From the NCBI RefSeq assembly GCF_019578655.1, contig NC_063259.1:4700001-4764000 (forward strand): 64,000 nt of DNA, written 5' to 3'. The notes under the pieces are model-generated. The model saw only the letters and a program-made list of their open reading frames with translations. It had not been told where the DNA came from and ran no database searches. The position numbers and the translations under genes are program-made. Below, piece after piece: positions 11,947 through 24,100 of this stretch. Source of the DNA: Ricinus communis (lineage: Eukaryota > Streptophyta > Magnoliopsida > Malpighiales > Euphorbiaceae). Every line of letters begins with the position of its first letter. Position 1 is the first letter of the stretch.

Positions 11947-13207
11947 TGTTGGTGTTGGATTCCTGAAAGTGTACATTTGCCACAATAGTGATATAGGGAT
12001 TATTCATCCCACAAGGATTTATAGTACTTAATACTAAAATATATTATAGTTTTATACTAACTAGATTAAAACAATTGAATATGAGTTTGAAAATAATTAA
12101 AATCAAAACTAGATAATTGCAATAAAGAAATCAAATTAATAAACACTCTAGAATTAAGTTTTCACTATATTAATCCTTCTATAATTCAATAAACTATTCC
12201 TTTAATCTAGCTTAACTAATCTTGAAGATAATTTATCCTATTCTAGTAAATATATTCTTTCAAGTCATACCTACCATATTCAATTTAATTTCTTGCCTAC
12301 TTTCATGATCAAAAGTCTTAATCTAAATTCATTAAGTTCTATGTCAAATTGAAAACAAATCTCAAGAACCTAAGCTTTATGTCTAAGTCTTAATAGCCCT
12401 TGCTTAATATTCCTTGAACTAATATTAAACTTCAACTTTCATTACTTTGCTTAATACCTACATATATTGCAAATATTGAATCCTAACATTCACAATAACA
12501 TGAAGCATAGAAATAATCAGTCAAGATAATTGAACCAAAGATCAAAGAAACAATGTAAAATCAAATCATAACTTAAGTTAATAGGTTTCCACTCAATCTT
12601 AGAAAATAAATTTAACTGCTCATAATGTAAATAAAATTAACAGAAGTAATTGAATTCATTAAATTAAAGAACAAGAAAATAAATAAGAAGGGAAAAAGAA
12701 TTCTTGAATCTTCATAGTATTTCTTCAATCCTGATATTGAGTGCCTCCTCCAAATCTTATCTCTAGCCACTTTTTAATCTCCAGAAAACTCTTAAAAACT
12801 CCTAAACTTATGTATTTTGTAGCCCCTCAAACCCTATAACTCATAGGATATAAGTCAAAGTCCAATAGGGTTAAAATACCTCTTTAAAATGCCTACCCGA
12901 TGTCTAACCGACCCTTTTTTCTCTTTGTGCAAACCACTGGTTAAGGACTATCGCTCTATCAATTCTGCATTTCTAACCATACCTTTTTAACCGATCATCT
13001 CTCCAATTTCAACCACTAGTTATGCCTCGAAATGGAGTTCTCAAATATCAATTTTGAGCTTATTAAGTACTTGTATCACCTCCTTGATGCTCTTTTGCCT
13101 CCCTCATCTAAATATAAAATTAAACATAAAAACCAACAGACTACTTAAATAGAAAATAATTTGCAACAAAAATCCTACTAAATTAAATATAAAAACTACC
13201 CTAAAAA
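11947..13207 (-). repeat. 5' LTR of Athila-like element
   Basis: On the plus strand it starts TGTTGGTGTTGG, so on the minus strand it ends CCAACACCAACA. Its outer half repeats 7438-8333. The right edge is placed by aligning the two LTR starts. No clear tRNA-complementary site follows at 11929-11946. Confidence 0.65.
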
Positions 13208-13210
13208 AAC

Positions 13211-14700
13211 TTGTTGAACCACCATTACTTGGCTCCGTTGAGGAATTTGGATCAAGTCTTCTCCTTCAACTGGGAGTCCGTAGCTCTCGCATATTTATGC
13301 CAGCAGATGGACATCACTGTATGTGGGAGCAGGAAGCTCTACAACTTTTGGCATGTCGTCCATGTAAATTCTATTTATTATTTTGCTTATTTGCTTTCTT
13401 TTATATATGTAAACCAGTTGTTGAGTATCTTGAATATAGGTATGGGCTTTGGAGATCAGTCTGCTTGTAGGCTCTGAGCCTATTAGTATGCCTCATGCTT
13501 TTCCTCACCTAACCCACTAGGGCTTAAGTCGGAGCATCCTGCTAGAGTGGGCTTAAGTCCATATGCATTATATGTGGATCAACTCTTTGACCTGGGATAA
13601 GGTAAAAGAAAATTTATTAGTTGTATTTACACTTTACAAGTTTTAGTTACTTACCTTTGTAATCTGTAGGTTCGTAATGGTTGGCTTGGTGAGCACTATC
13701 ACTAGGATCCCTATATGCTTTCCGCCGTAGACCTTAAGCATAGGAGGGTCCTCTTGGTTGGCACACCTGTCGGGCATGGTACTTAGGTGAATGAATCTAT
13801 AGCTGGGAGAGGGGGGCCAGCAGACGCTGTGTTCCTTTGTCTCCCCCTCTTTCCATGTTCTAGACAACTGATATTGCTGGCGAGGAGCTAGCAATGAGTC
13901 TAAAGGGACATGTCGACCTCGAGGATCTCACCATCTAGTCATGAAGGATAGAGTATACCTCCTTCATTCCCCAGCTACTAGGACTTATGCCCTTTGAGGA
14001 TGACATTATAGCTCAAGTTTTTCCACGACTACCTTGTTGATTTTTAATTTTCTTTCCTTTAATCAGTTGTTTATTGAGTTGTTTTATTATAATTCATTCA
14101 ACGTGCACCTGCAGTTCCTAAACAGACAGAGGAGTGGTCCGCTTGCCATTCTAGGCCCTCTAATATCTCGGGCTCCTCGATAGGTGCTACATCCGAGATG
14201 CCTCCTACAGCGGTTCAAACGTGATTCCAAGGAGGTGTCTTGTTTCTCTTAGATCTGATGATATCCTATTGTAGCCCTTTCAGTGCCATAGACCATCAGC
14301 ATTGCCTTCCTCTGGAGTTTACTCCGAGTACTTGCACACATGTAAGTTATACCCTTCTGATATCTTGCGTCTTCTATTTCCCTAAAATATGAGTAATACA
14401 ATAATCATGCAGGTTTATAGTGATCACTTCGAGCATATACATCGGCTGGTCAAAGCTGCCAGGAGGTAGTTCTTCATTCTTGGAGAGGATTGGCGGGTAA
14501 GAACCAAAATAGAAATAAATTATGAAATGTATGCAAGTATGTATGAAATGCAAAAGCTAACTCTTTTAGATCAGTACCAGATTGAGGCGCAGTAGTGTAG
14601 GATCGGCACTCTGATGCTTCAGCTTTCCACTCTACAAAATCAAGGGTTGGACAATGACTCATATGAAGGGGTCAGGGATAAGGGAGAGAGCCCTGACTTT
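13211..14700 (+). pseudogene. Plant-mobile-domain-like ORF relic, antisense to the Tat element
   Basis: A plus-strand frame starting at the element boundary contains APLRNLDQVFSFNWESVALA, similar to the plant mobile domain (PMD) found in MULE-associated and retrotransposon-borne proteins. The match ends near a GTAAAT donor-like site at about 13364. Further coding-like pieces follow at about 13672-13820 and 13890-14040, and a helical, glutamine-rich tail at 14570-14700. Stops and frameshifts break it, and the upstream part is absent. Assignment is by motif recognition only. Confidence 0.5.
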
Positions 14701-15059
14701 TAATTTTGGCTGCTGCTTCTTGTGTTTTTCCTTTTTTTGTAGCTCTTTGTATAACTTCAACTTTTGAGATATAAGATTCTACATTTTGATGTAAATCCAT
14801 GCTTGACATTACTTTATTCTTTATTATCACATATATTGGACTTGCACATAACCAGGCTTCGAAAAATGCCCAAAAATCTAAGAAAACTAAAAAAACTTAA
14901 CAATGACATCACACAGTCGATTCGGCTATGTGCTAAGCTGATTCGGCTCTATAGTTGTAGAGTCTGAATTGAACACTGATTTTTGGCCTTTATATATTTG
15001 TGCACCCCTCACACTTCTCCATAAGTGATTCATACCTCAAAGTTGGAAAACCATGACTT

Positions 15060-16420
15060 AAAAAAGTGCAAAAACCCTCCAAACTCTTCTAAAAAACTTA
15101 ATTGTAGATGAATGGATCAAACTTGGCAAATTACATCTTTACTCCTTTAAAGTCATGCAACATATTAAACTTGATTATTGCTTTCTTTACTCCACCGTCA
15201 GCTTTGTTGCGCTAGAGATCATGTTTTTTGATTCAATGGGCAAGAGTTATGTCCCATGGTTGAAGAGTTCTTTGCCATTCTTGGAGGCCCCATGGATTCT
15301 ATTTATCTAGTTGGTTTGCCAAGGCTTAATGATCCTTTTCCTGAAAAATTGGTGGAGTTATTCAATATACCTTCTGCTGAAATACATTCCCATTCCGTTG
15401 GTGAGTACATTACCCTTATCTCATTGATCTCTTGTTGTGAGAAAAAAGGAAAGAGGAAGACTTACTTAGATTAGGATGTTGAGCTTTTACCTCTATGCTC
15501 AATTCCTGCTGATTTCTTCTTAGGGAAGGGGAGATATTAGAATTGTTGGCATCATTAACTAGGTAGAGCATGGAGCAAAATCAGTTCCAGTTATCCTGGT
15601 TGAAACCATCATTGGATTAGACAATGTATAAAATCCATCAATAGTTTGGTGGCAACCTTATCCTGATACAAGTATGCAACCAAATCTTTTTTCTTTTACT
15701 ATTATTTTTGCCTTGATTTTTGCCTAAGCCTCCCTTTCAATTTTTCAACTTAGCAGACTTTATTTTTGCCTAAGCCACCCTTTGTAGGTTTTCAACTTAG
15801 CTTTTCATTATTTATTTTTCCTTTTCTGTTTCCTTTCTTTTTGCAGATTTGGCTATGCGAGAAATTTTAGATACTAGTCATCCCAAGGGACATCGACAAG
15901 TATGAACCGAAGCACGTGCAATTCTGATCCATTACTACACCATGAGACCACAATGGTTGGATTTCTTGGATAAGGGCATTCCAGATGAACTTACATGTTA
16001 GACCTACCCTTGATGCAGGATCAAGCATGTCACGCTTAAATTGTATGGCGACTGCATCCCTTTAGCCGGCTTACGAGCATCCACTTTCTGCACACTTACA
16101 AGACTTTATTGCTAGTACGGGCAAAAGCAACAGATTCTGGAATTCCCTCCTGAATTTGAAGGTTTTCCATTGAGACAAGACTTTTTAGACAAGATGGTGA
16201 GACTTTGGCCCCGTCAAGATATCGAGCGCAACCTTAATTCTGAAGGCGATTTGACCACGAATGACAACTTAAAGCTTGGTTCCAGCTTAAGATTACCATT
16301 TCTCCTGGATTTGCAAGGTTTAAGAGGACCCAAGAGCTAGCTGCTGAATCTAAGAATGCATATGCAAAAAAGAAGAAGAACATGAAATATGCTTCTTGTT
16401 TAGATCTCATTTATTTTGCT
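15060..16420 (+). pseudogene. DUF7745-like ORF relic, antisense to the Tat element
   Basis: Three plus-strand pieces can be read. At 15256-15400 there is VEEFFAILGGPMDSIYLVGL, like the PTxEEYxALLG core of DUF7745 proteins. At about 15590-15870 come a short piece with LVETIIGLDN and then a QIWLCEKF piece, like the following 'aETixgLD ... LLQiW' part. At 15890-16330 a longer piece includes RAILIHYYTMRPQWLDFLD and a GQKQQILEFPPEFEGFPL stretch. Intron-like gaps separate them. DUF7745 is my best guess. Confidence 0.45.
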
Positions 16421-16429
16421 TAGGACTTT

Positions 16430-16685
16430 AGCTTAGTTTTTGTTTTAGTTAGTAAGTAGAGTAATAGACAGACATATATATGTTTGATAAAAATTCTAAA
16501 AAATTTATTCATTTAGTAAAGGTTCAAATGGGTATATTTTGATTTTTTATGATACAACTCATCTCATCAACTAATCTTTTTAGATTTCTCAGCTAATTAT
16601 TTTCTCTTATTTGCCTGATTTTTGTCTAACCAGCCTCTTCAGGTTTTCTGATCAACAGGCTATTTTTTCTATTTATTTTTCTTTT
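16430..16685. other. AT-rich spacer between antisense ORF relic and integrase end
   Basis: No coding signal is seen. The two convergent coding relics (plus-strand from the left, minus-strand integrase from the right) meet here. Confidence 0.4.
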
Positions 16686-16689
16686 ATTT

Positions 16690-17255
16690 TTATACATAGT
16701 ATTTCTTGAGATAATCCAAGTTAATAGGCTCAGAGAACTTGTTCTTTTCCAGGTCTGAGATATTAATAGCACCTTTAGGCAAGATTTTCTTCATGAAGTA
16801 TGGACCTTCCCAATTATGCCTATACTTCCCTCTCGGGTCGAATACAATAAGTCTTATGTATTTCAACACCAAGTCAACAACTCTAGTTTTCCTTAGTTTT
16901 ACTTTCTTATTGAATGCCCTAGCTATCCATTTCTAGTAAAGTTGCATGTAGTATAGGGCGTTTATTCTCCTTTCATTGATCAGAGCCAACTATTGATATC
17001 TATGCTCGCCCCACTGATATTTTGGTATTTCGACCTCTAATACAACTCTTAAACATTTTAGTTCCAACTCAACGGGTAGGACCACGTTAGTCCCATAAAC
17101 CAAAGAGTATAAAGTTTATCCTGTCAACATTAGTTCAGTCGTTCGATATCCTCAAAGTACAAAAGATAATCGGAATGACCAATTCTTGTGATTCCATGCC
17201 ATTTTCGGAAGTATTTTCTTTAAGTTCTTGTTAGCGGCTTATACTGCTCCATTTG
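16690..17255 (-). pseudogene. Integrase C-terminal part of the Tat element
   Basis: The minus-strand frame 16872-16690 contains DPRGKYRHNWEGPYFMKKIL and ends in YLKKYYV, the usual integrase tail of Tat-type pol. Upstream, 17255-17150 reads NGAV-(stop)-AANKNLKKILPKMAW, matching the RPQxNGAVEAANKNIKKIL segment near the end of the catalytic core. The solo LTR at 17256 separates it from the rest. Confidence 0.8.
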
Positions 17256-19256
17256 TGTAACGCCTGCATTTTCTTATCATACATATTATGTGCATTTACA
17301 TTTAATCATTAGGCATATGATGGTATATTAATAATATTTTTATTTTATGAGAATAGATATATATATTAATTATAAGTAGAGAATAAGAAGCATGATATTA
17401 GATTATTAATTTAGATAAGTTGATTAAGTACTTGGGTTATGTGTATTAAGCCTTAAGACTTAATTGAACCAATAGTTGAAGGTTGGATAAATAGATTGGA
17501 CTTAAAAGATATAATTAAAAGTTAGTACCTATGTATGGTTAGTAAGAATTAACTTAGGATGATAAAACTAATTTTAGTAGGTGGTGGCATTGAGAGATAA
17601 ATCTTAGAAATTGGAACCATGAGCAAGCTCATTTTACCTCTTTATTTCTCTAAAATTCGTACATGGCCAAAAACTCAAAATTTGGACCAAGAGAGAGGAG
17701 TGAAATACCTAGAAAAAATTTAAATTAAGATAGGGTTTTACCAACTATTGAAGGAGCCAAGCTAAAGCTAAAGGATTTGAGCATATTAGCAATCCAAAAG
17801 CTGAAATTGGTGAGTTGTTACTTGAGTATTATTAATTTGTCATTAGGATTCTTGATTATAAATTGAGAAAAATTCAATTGATGGAAAAATTCAATTGATG
17901 CTTTCATTGATTAATTAAAGGTCTGATTATCATGAATTAGTAGAGTATTGAATGATTGCATAAAGATTAAGCTTGATTTAAGTTTAAGTATGTCAAGACA
18001 GAAAACTGTCAAAATTCCAACAACCTTTATGTTCTGTATTTTAGGCATAACATGCGTTATATAAGTCCAAATTAAGCTTAATTGGTGTCTATGGAAATTA
18101 AGAGTCCTCTACAACTTTGTAGTTTTGTGATTTTGCTAGTTTTACCATTTTGGTTGCTTAAATTGAGCAAATAGATTGTTGCTCGGGTACAGCAAGTTGT
18201 ATGACCCTTGCTCAGTAATTTAGGAATAATTAAATCTATAGAAGTCGGAATTGAGTAATTCTTCTTGGAGATGAAACTAGGCACATAAAAGTATATGTCT
18301 ATTTAATACGAGATTTTTTATATTTAGCCAATTCTGTCCAACAATAAATATACTTTGGTACTAAATTCGGTCGAAAAAATAGAGATGTTAGAGATTAGTT
18401 TTATGCTATTTATTTGATGTTAGAACCATCATAAAAAAAATAAAATACAATTAAGCAATTATGGTTAGTTCTCATGGTTCATGGATCACCTTTAATGTGC
18501 TACTCCGCCTCATCCTCACCTATTGCACACATAAGCTGCTCTGCCTCATTCTCACATTACACACTTTTATAGCCTCTCTAGGCTTTAGCCTCTCTAGGCT
18601 TTAGCCTCCCAAGGCTTTATATATATACATTTTTTTCACTGGGGAATCCACCATTCACATGAGCATACGCACTTAACATCACAATTCAATCATTTCACTT
18701 ATATCATATTCAAGCAATAATAATTATTCCACTCAACACCAATCATTTCCATCTTATTCATTCAAACATAACATAATATTAAACTTATGCATAAATTATG
18801 AATCATGGTAAGTTATGTGATTGGGTAGAAATTGTATTAAGTGTATGTGATGTAGATTATGTTGATTATTTATTTACTGAGCTGGAGGCTCACCCCTCTC
18901 CAAAATTAGTTTTTTTCAGGTTTGTAAATAGTAGTGCATCAGTTGATTGTATCCGAAGTCTAGCTTTTAGTAGTTTTGTCAGGTTGGGCCAGTTTTGCGG
19001 AGTCTCCTCCTGATGCATTTTGTATGCAGTTATGTGATGTTTATGGAAGTGTACCTTATAAGGCATAAGAAGATGTTTCGAATACTTGTTAAATGATGTT
19101 TAAGTATAATCATATGTTTATATATTAATAACCTTGTGTCTTGATTCTTAACAATCTGCATATTGACCTATCTACATGTAGTATGTAGTCTATGACGCTT
19201 GTATGCTACCTGGCAAATGTCTGTTGGTTAGCATGTAACGGGGTTGTGACAATTTG
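17251..19256 (+). repeat. Solo LTR inside the Tat integrase (17256-19251), TSD ATTTG
   Basis: The LTR starts TGTAACGCC at 17256 and ends GGTTGTGACA at 19251. ATTTG occurs immediately before (17251-17255) and after (19252-19256). Removing the LTR and one ATTTG rejoins the integrase stretch RPQ-ANGAV. No internal region is present, so an insertion was reduced to one LTR by recombination. It carries a short tandem repeat of GCCTCTCTAGGCTTTA (about 18575-18620). Orientation follows the TGTAAC...GTGACA polarity shared with the other LTRs. Confidence 0.93.
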
Positions 19257-20044
19257 CCTGAGGTCTGTACGGAGAAGACCTATGATGGTCGATCTTGTAT
19301 TCCACTAGCATATATGTTGTTTCGCCCATGAACTGCAAGCCATTATTCGTTAAAACGTGATGCAGAACCCGGTACCTACATATCAGATTCCTCTATATAC
19401 ATCTAGCCATTTGCCTTGCCCCCATAGTAGTGAATGATTCGGCCTTGACCCATTTAGAGAATTAGTTAATTGCTATGACTACAAACCTGTACCAGTTCGA
19501 AGGAGGCTTTATCTCCCCAATCATGTCGATTCTCCAAGTTGTAAAAGGCCACGGAGATGTCAGGTTGTGAAGTTCGGTTGGGGGTATATGACTCAGGTCA
19601 CTATAGAGCTGACACTCACAGCATTTTCTTACTAGGGCAATACAATTTTTTCTATTTGTTAACCAATACTAACCTTGACACATAATCCTTTTGGTTAACA
19701 TTATACCGTTAATATGAGGCTCGCACACCCCTTTATGCATGTCTTCCATACCACTTATGTTTATGCTTTAGTCAAATACCAGAGCTGGACACCCGAAGCC
19801 ATCCTTCTACACAGTATTCCCTCATGGATAATGTAGTTCCTAGCCGGATTCGTAGTGCATATCTTTCCTTCACAACCACTCCCTCTGGATAATCCATGTC
19901 TTCTATAAACCTTTTCAAATCGTAAAACCAAGCTTCTCTTCTAGTCCCATCGACACTTGCATTATCCGATCTCCCTGATAATAAAGCGCACCTGATTTCA
20001 TAATCATTAATGGCTTCATTGGAAGCTTCGAGGGGTTGTCCCAC
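19257..20044 (-). pseudogene. Integrase zinc-finger and core region of the Tat element
   Basis: Minus-strand 20044-19772 contains WFYDLKRFIEDMDYPEG, matching the stretch before the HHCC finger of Tat integrase. Between 19700 and 19257 several frames give ITPPTELHNLTSPWPF-like and IDMIG-containing segments followed by YFSKWVKAESF and a TDNGLQF-like stretch (changed to TNNGLQF), the DDE core. Stops are frequent. Confidence 0.75.
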
Positions 20045-20099
20045 ACAGACGAAAGGGTAACCAGTGCATTTACCATCTGATTCTCATTTTATGGTGAAT

Positions 20100-20795
20100 G
20101 TATAAATTAACGCTTAGAGAAGTTACAAACTAAAGTCTTGAGATAGCTGACATATGGTTTTAACCTTTCTTTTTTCACTTACCACTCTTCAATTGCTTAT
20201 TGAATTACCAGTATAGAATCCTGATAGACCATTAGTTGCTTTTCTCCTACTACCATGGGCTCTTCTAATCTAAATAAAAATGCTTCATACTCTGTATGTT
20301 ATTCGTCACTTTAAAATCCAATCTCTTAGCCATTGGCAGCATCTCCCCTTCAGGCATAATCAGAACTACTACTAACCCTGCACCTTTCTCATTCATGGCT
20401 ATGTCAAAGTACATCTTCCACTCTTGAATCTCGATTGCCCCTAGATTTTCATCAAGAAACTCTGAGTCCCAAGGGTCATCTCCCTTGATTGCATTCTAAG
20501 CTAAGAATCTTGCTACAGCCCTGCCCTTAACTACCTTCTTAGTAACGTACTTGATGTTGAATTCTGTTAGGAGCACTAACCATCTAGTCAGTTTTCATAT
20601 AAGAGACGAAGCTTCAAACAGATACTTTAGCGGGTCTATCTTTAAAATTGCTTGCACCCTATAAGATTGGAAATAGTGTCTTAATTTCCTCGTGGCCCAT
20701 ATCATAGCCAAGCATGTCTTCTTTATGATATTATATTTTGACTCATAGGGCAACAATTTCTTACTGATATAATACACTGCATGCTCCACATCATT
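20100..20795 (-). pseudogene. RNase H region of the Tat element
   Basis: The minus-strand frame 20789-20595 reads YYISKKLLPYESKYNIIKKT and RKLRHYFQSYRVQAILKIDP, the connection/RNase H region of Tat-type pol. About 20480-20300 then gives a PEGEMLPMAKRLDFKVTNN segment, the start of the second RNase H-like domain. Stop codons and substitutions (IMKIDP-type SRMDP site altered) show decay. Confidence 0.75.
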
Positions 20796-20859
20796 AGGCT
20801 AACACTGTGCTACCATTGCCCCACGGCTTCCTCTTCTAAGTCTAATTATAGAATCAACG

Positions 20860-22250
20860 GCTTACCATTCTTCGACGGCTTCAATACTGGTAGCCTCATC
20901 AGATACTTTTTAATTATGTCGAAGGCTTTCTGACAATGCTCATCCTATACAATGGGTTGTTCTTTTCCTTAAAAGGTTGAAAATTATATCAAAAACCATT
21001 GTGAGCTTGGAGATGAATCTACTGATGTACTGTAGATGTCCTAGAAATCCTCTAATCTCTTTTTCTGTCTTCACTATTGGCATCTCTTAAATGGCCTTTA
21101 CCTTATGCCCCGTTGATTCACCATATGCCCTAGCCGCTTCCCTGACGTTACTCTGAATACGCTCTTCTCCGGGTTGAGCCTTAGGTTATATCTTTCCACT
21201 CGTTCTAAAAACTTATCAAAAGTTTGAAAATGCCCTTCCATTATTTTAGATTTTACCATCATGTCATCTACATACACTCCACCTCCTTGTGCATCATGTC
21301 ATGAAACAAGGTAGTGGTTGCTCTCTAATAAGTTGCCCGCGCATTCTTTAGTCCAAAAGGCATAACTTTATAGCAGTACGTTCCCATTCTGTGATGAATG
21401 TCATCTTTAATTTTTCCATTACTACCATCATGATCTGATTGTACCTAGGGAACCCATCAGTGAAGGAGTACATCGCACTTGAAGCGGCATTATCGACTAT
21501 CATATCTATGTGAGGAAGGGAAAAATCGTCCTTAAGGCATGCCTTATTCAGGTCCCCTTAGATTATGCCGCTCTACTCATCTGAGAAACTTATCTAAAGC
21601 TTGAAAATGACCTTTTCTTGTTTTTGACTTAACCATCATGTCGTCTACATACACCTTAACCTCCTTATATGTCATATCATAAGATGAGGTGGTGGCTGCT
21701 CTCAAATAAGTTGCACATGCATTCTTCAACCTAAAAGGAATAATCTTATAACAATATGTCCCTCATTCTATGATGAATGTCACTTGAGCTTGTCCACAAC
21801 TGTTATCATAATCTAGTTGTACCTTGAGAACCCATCCATGAAAGATTACATCACACTTGAAGCTGCACTATCTACTATGACATCGATATGGGGCAGCACA
21901 AAATCCTCCTTCGGGCAAGCTTTGTTCAAGTCCCTATAATCCACATACATTTTGACTTTACCATCCTTCTTGAAGACTGGGACGACGTTTGCCAACCATT
22001 TAGGATCTTTGACCATATCGAGGAACTTGGCGACCTCTTATCTAATCTTCTTGAACCTGCTAGCCACTTTAGGATACATGTAATCTTTATAGAGCACAAC
22101 CACTTAAAACCCAGTCGGAGCACTAAGCTCTTTAGCAGCATATTGGATGGTTGTAATAAATCTACCACCCTCCACATTGATCATGACTATCTCTCCTTCA
22201 TGAGGGAATTTAACCTTCTAGTGCATAGTAGAGGGTACACCTCCTAGAGC
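20860..22250 (-). pseudogene. Reverse transcriptase of the Tat element with duplicated central segment
   Basis: The minus strand reads FKVTCMYPKVA-like N-terminal RT, then a VYVDYRDLNKACPK-type segment (about 21950-21900) and the palm motif YVDDMMVKS. The palm motif occurs twice, at about 21656-21630 and 21277-21250. The blocks 21190-21565 and 21580-21950 are diverged copies of the same RT part, so the region between the DLNKACP and YVDD motifs is present twice. Frameshifts and stops occur throughout. Confidence 0.8.
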
Positions 22251-22309
22251 TTGGAACCATGGCCTAACCAATAATAGTACAAAAGTTAATCGGATTTCGA
22301 GGACTGAAT

Positions 22310-22663
22310 TCAACCGAGGACTCTATAGGACCCATTTTCAGTAGAGCGAATAATGTTCCTTCCATTATAGGCTCTTATGACCATGTTTGAAAGCTTCAAA
22401 TCTTTTGCACTCATTCTCAATCTAGAAAGAATGCGAGAAGGACAGACATTGATGGTTGACCCATCATCAACCATCACACAAGGAGTCTTCTTCCCCTTTA
22501 CTTCAACTGAGATGTATAGAGTCTTATTCTGATCCCTTCCCTCTAGTGGCAAGTTTTCATCCAAGAAAGTGACCATTCTAGTAGTCTTATCTATTACCTT
22601 TATGATCATTTCCTCAATGATAGTTATTGTACTTATTTTAATGCTCAATAATCTTGGATCCAA
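22310..22663 (-). pseudogene. Aspartic protease of the Tat element
   Basis: A 117-codon minus-strand frame contains VMVDDGSTINVCP, the active-site segment of retroviral-type aspartic protease in Tat elements, followed by LSNMVIRAYNG (flap region). The catalytic triad reads D-D-G rather than D-S/T-G. It lies between gag and RT as expected. Confidence 0.75.
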
Positions 22664-22679
22664 GCCTTTCTATGATCTA

Positions 22680-24100
22680 GTGAGTGCATCAATAATTCCT
22701 AGATGTCGATAATTTTCTTATTCTTCTTCAGCTCTTCCAGCAGCTTGTCAACCTTTTGACCTTCTTCCTCTAAACCCTTATCTACTTACTTCAGGTCTTA
22801 TGAACTCTTGTCACTATCATTGGCTTCTTGACTAGTCTTTCTGTCGGAGTAATTATCTCCTCAGATGTCCTCAGTACTACTGTCTTGGAGCTCACACTCA
22901 TCTCCAAAACTGTACTAGATTTCAATAACCATGACTAATATTCACATTAACAACTCTACTCCCTTCAGCTTGGTAATTCCCTATTCCACTAGTTCTGACA
23001 TTCTTCCTCTTATCATCTATTTCCTCAACTTACAGTCCATCATCACATAAGTCCATGAAGATCCTATGTTCGTCTTAACCCAAGATGAAAGAACATTTTA
23101 AACCTTCATACGAACTTGGTCCTTTTTAAAAGGCTTATTCTTTATTAGCTAGCCTTGTTCTTCCATCTATTTAGAGAGTTTGAGAATGGCTCATTAGTCT
23201 TTTGCTTAGTGCAATCAAAACCTTTAATGGAAACTTCGAGATGTGTATTATAATCATGCTATTTTACAAAAGAATTACACAAATCTCGCTGCTCATTCTT
23301 AGCAGCCCTTTCTAAACCATGGCACCAATGTACAATTGTCCTTTCAAGGACAGTACAAACAACTTCACGAATTGGGATTTACTCAGCTGAGTAGTTCCCA
23401 TGATGGCAGCATATTATTTCAAATGGACCTTCGGATCTCCAATTCTATTGAACTTGTTCATCTTGAGCATCCTAAACTTTGAAGACAACTTGTCTTCCCT
23501 GGTTAGAACTAGTTCATTCAAGTCAGAAGTCGAGTCCAAACTTTTGACTTCTAGCATTCCTTGCATCTTGTCAAGTCTTACACTCCTTACTACTTCATTA
23601 GTATCAAGAGCAGTTTTATTCTTAGCCTTATTTAGTATAAAGTCGTCAAAGTCCCAAAAGTCTTTAGGCACCCCTCTTCTAGTAATATCATCAACAGCAG
23701 TAGCAACAGCAGTTTCAGTAGTAACATTAATATTAGGATCCACAAAAATAGGGGGATTAAGTGCTACGAAAGCAACCGACGCAACTGGAGGAGCTTGGTT
23801 CACAACCATCTTAACCATAAGTTGTTAGATCTCTTTCCAAATCACACCCTTGATATCATCCATGACAGCATTCTTGAGGATTTTGACATCTTCTTTCTTA
23901 GCCCTTTCGCTAGCCATTTCAGCCTCAGTTGCAGTCTCAGTCGTATCTCAGTTACAGATAGCTGACTTCTTGATCTTTCCAAGTATTCCAGTACTTATTT
24001 GATCTTCAAGGACAAAGGAGTTCTATCTAGCCTACCACTTGTCTCTTCCAACCCAAAGGAGAATCTATATTGCTTCAAAATAGAAAATTAGAGTGATGCA
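22680..24100 (-). pseudogene. Gag of the Tat element
   Basis: The minus-strand frame 23818-23414 contains RRGVPKDFWDFDDFILNKA and RMLKMNKFNRIGDPKVHLK, the latter matching the 'F.G..DPk.HL' start of the retrotransposon gag domain. The same region is seen on the plus strand at 61745-62600. Its C-terminal part (22680-23400) is shredded. Confidence 0.75.

Larger units (their letters stand above)
7438..13207 (-). mobile_element. Athila-like Ty3/gypsy element, RT-to-integrase region missing
   Basis: Sequence from 7438-8333 recurs at about 12343-13207, marking two LTRs. Read on the minus strand, the left LTR is preceded by a GGGG-containing tract and by a stretch reading roughly CTTGAGGACATGCAAATACT, which resembles the conserved end of Athila interiors. 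Minus-strand remains of the gag-protease junction and protease lie at 9624-10464. The protease is followed directly by the post-pol spacer, so RT, RNase H and integrase are absent. The left LTR is cut at 7437 by the large-LTR element. A plus-oriented LTR-like segment fills 10490-11928. Confidence 0.65.

Noticed and set aside
13643..13894. Minus-strand 83-codon frame
   Set aside because: It overlaps the plus-strand PMD-like relic and has no motif of its own.
21888..22247. Plus-strand 119-codon frame
   Set aside because: It is the antisense shadow of the Tat reverse transcriptase, which is recognisable on the minus strand.
23400..23828. Plus-strand 142-codon frame
   Set aside because: It mirrors the minus-strand gag frame, which has the recognisable gag motif.
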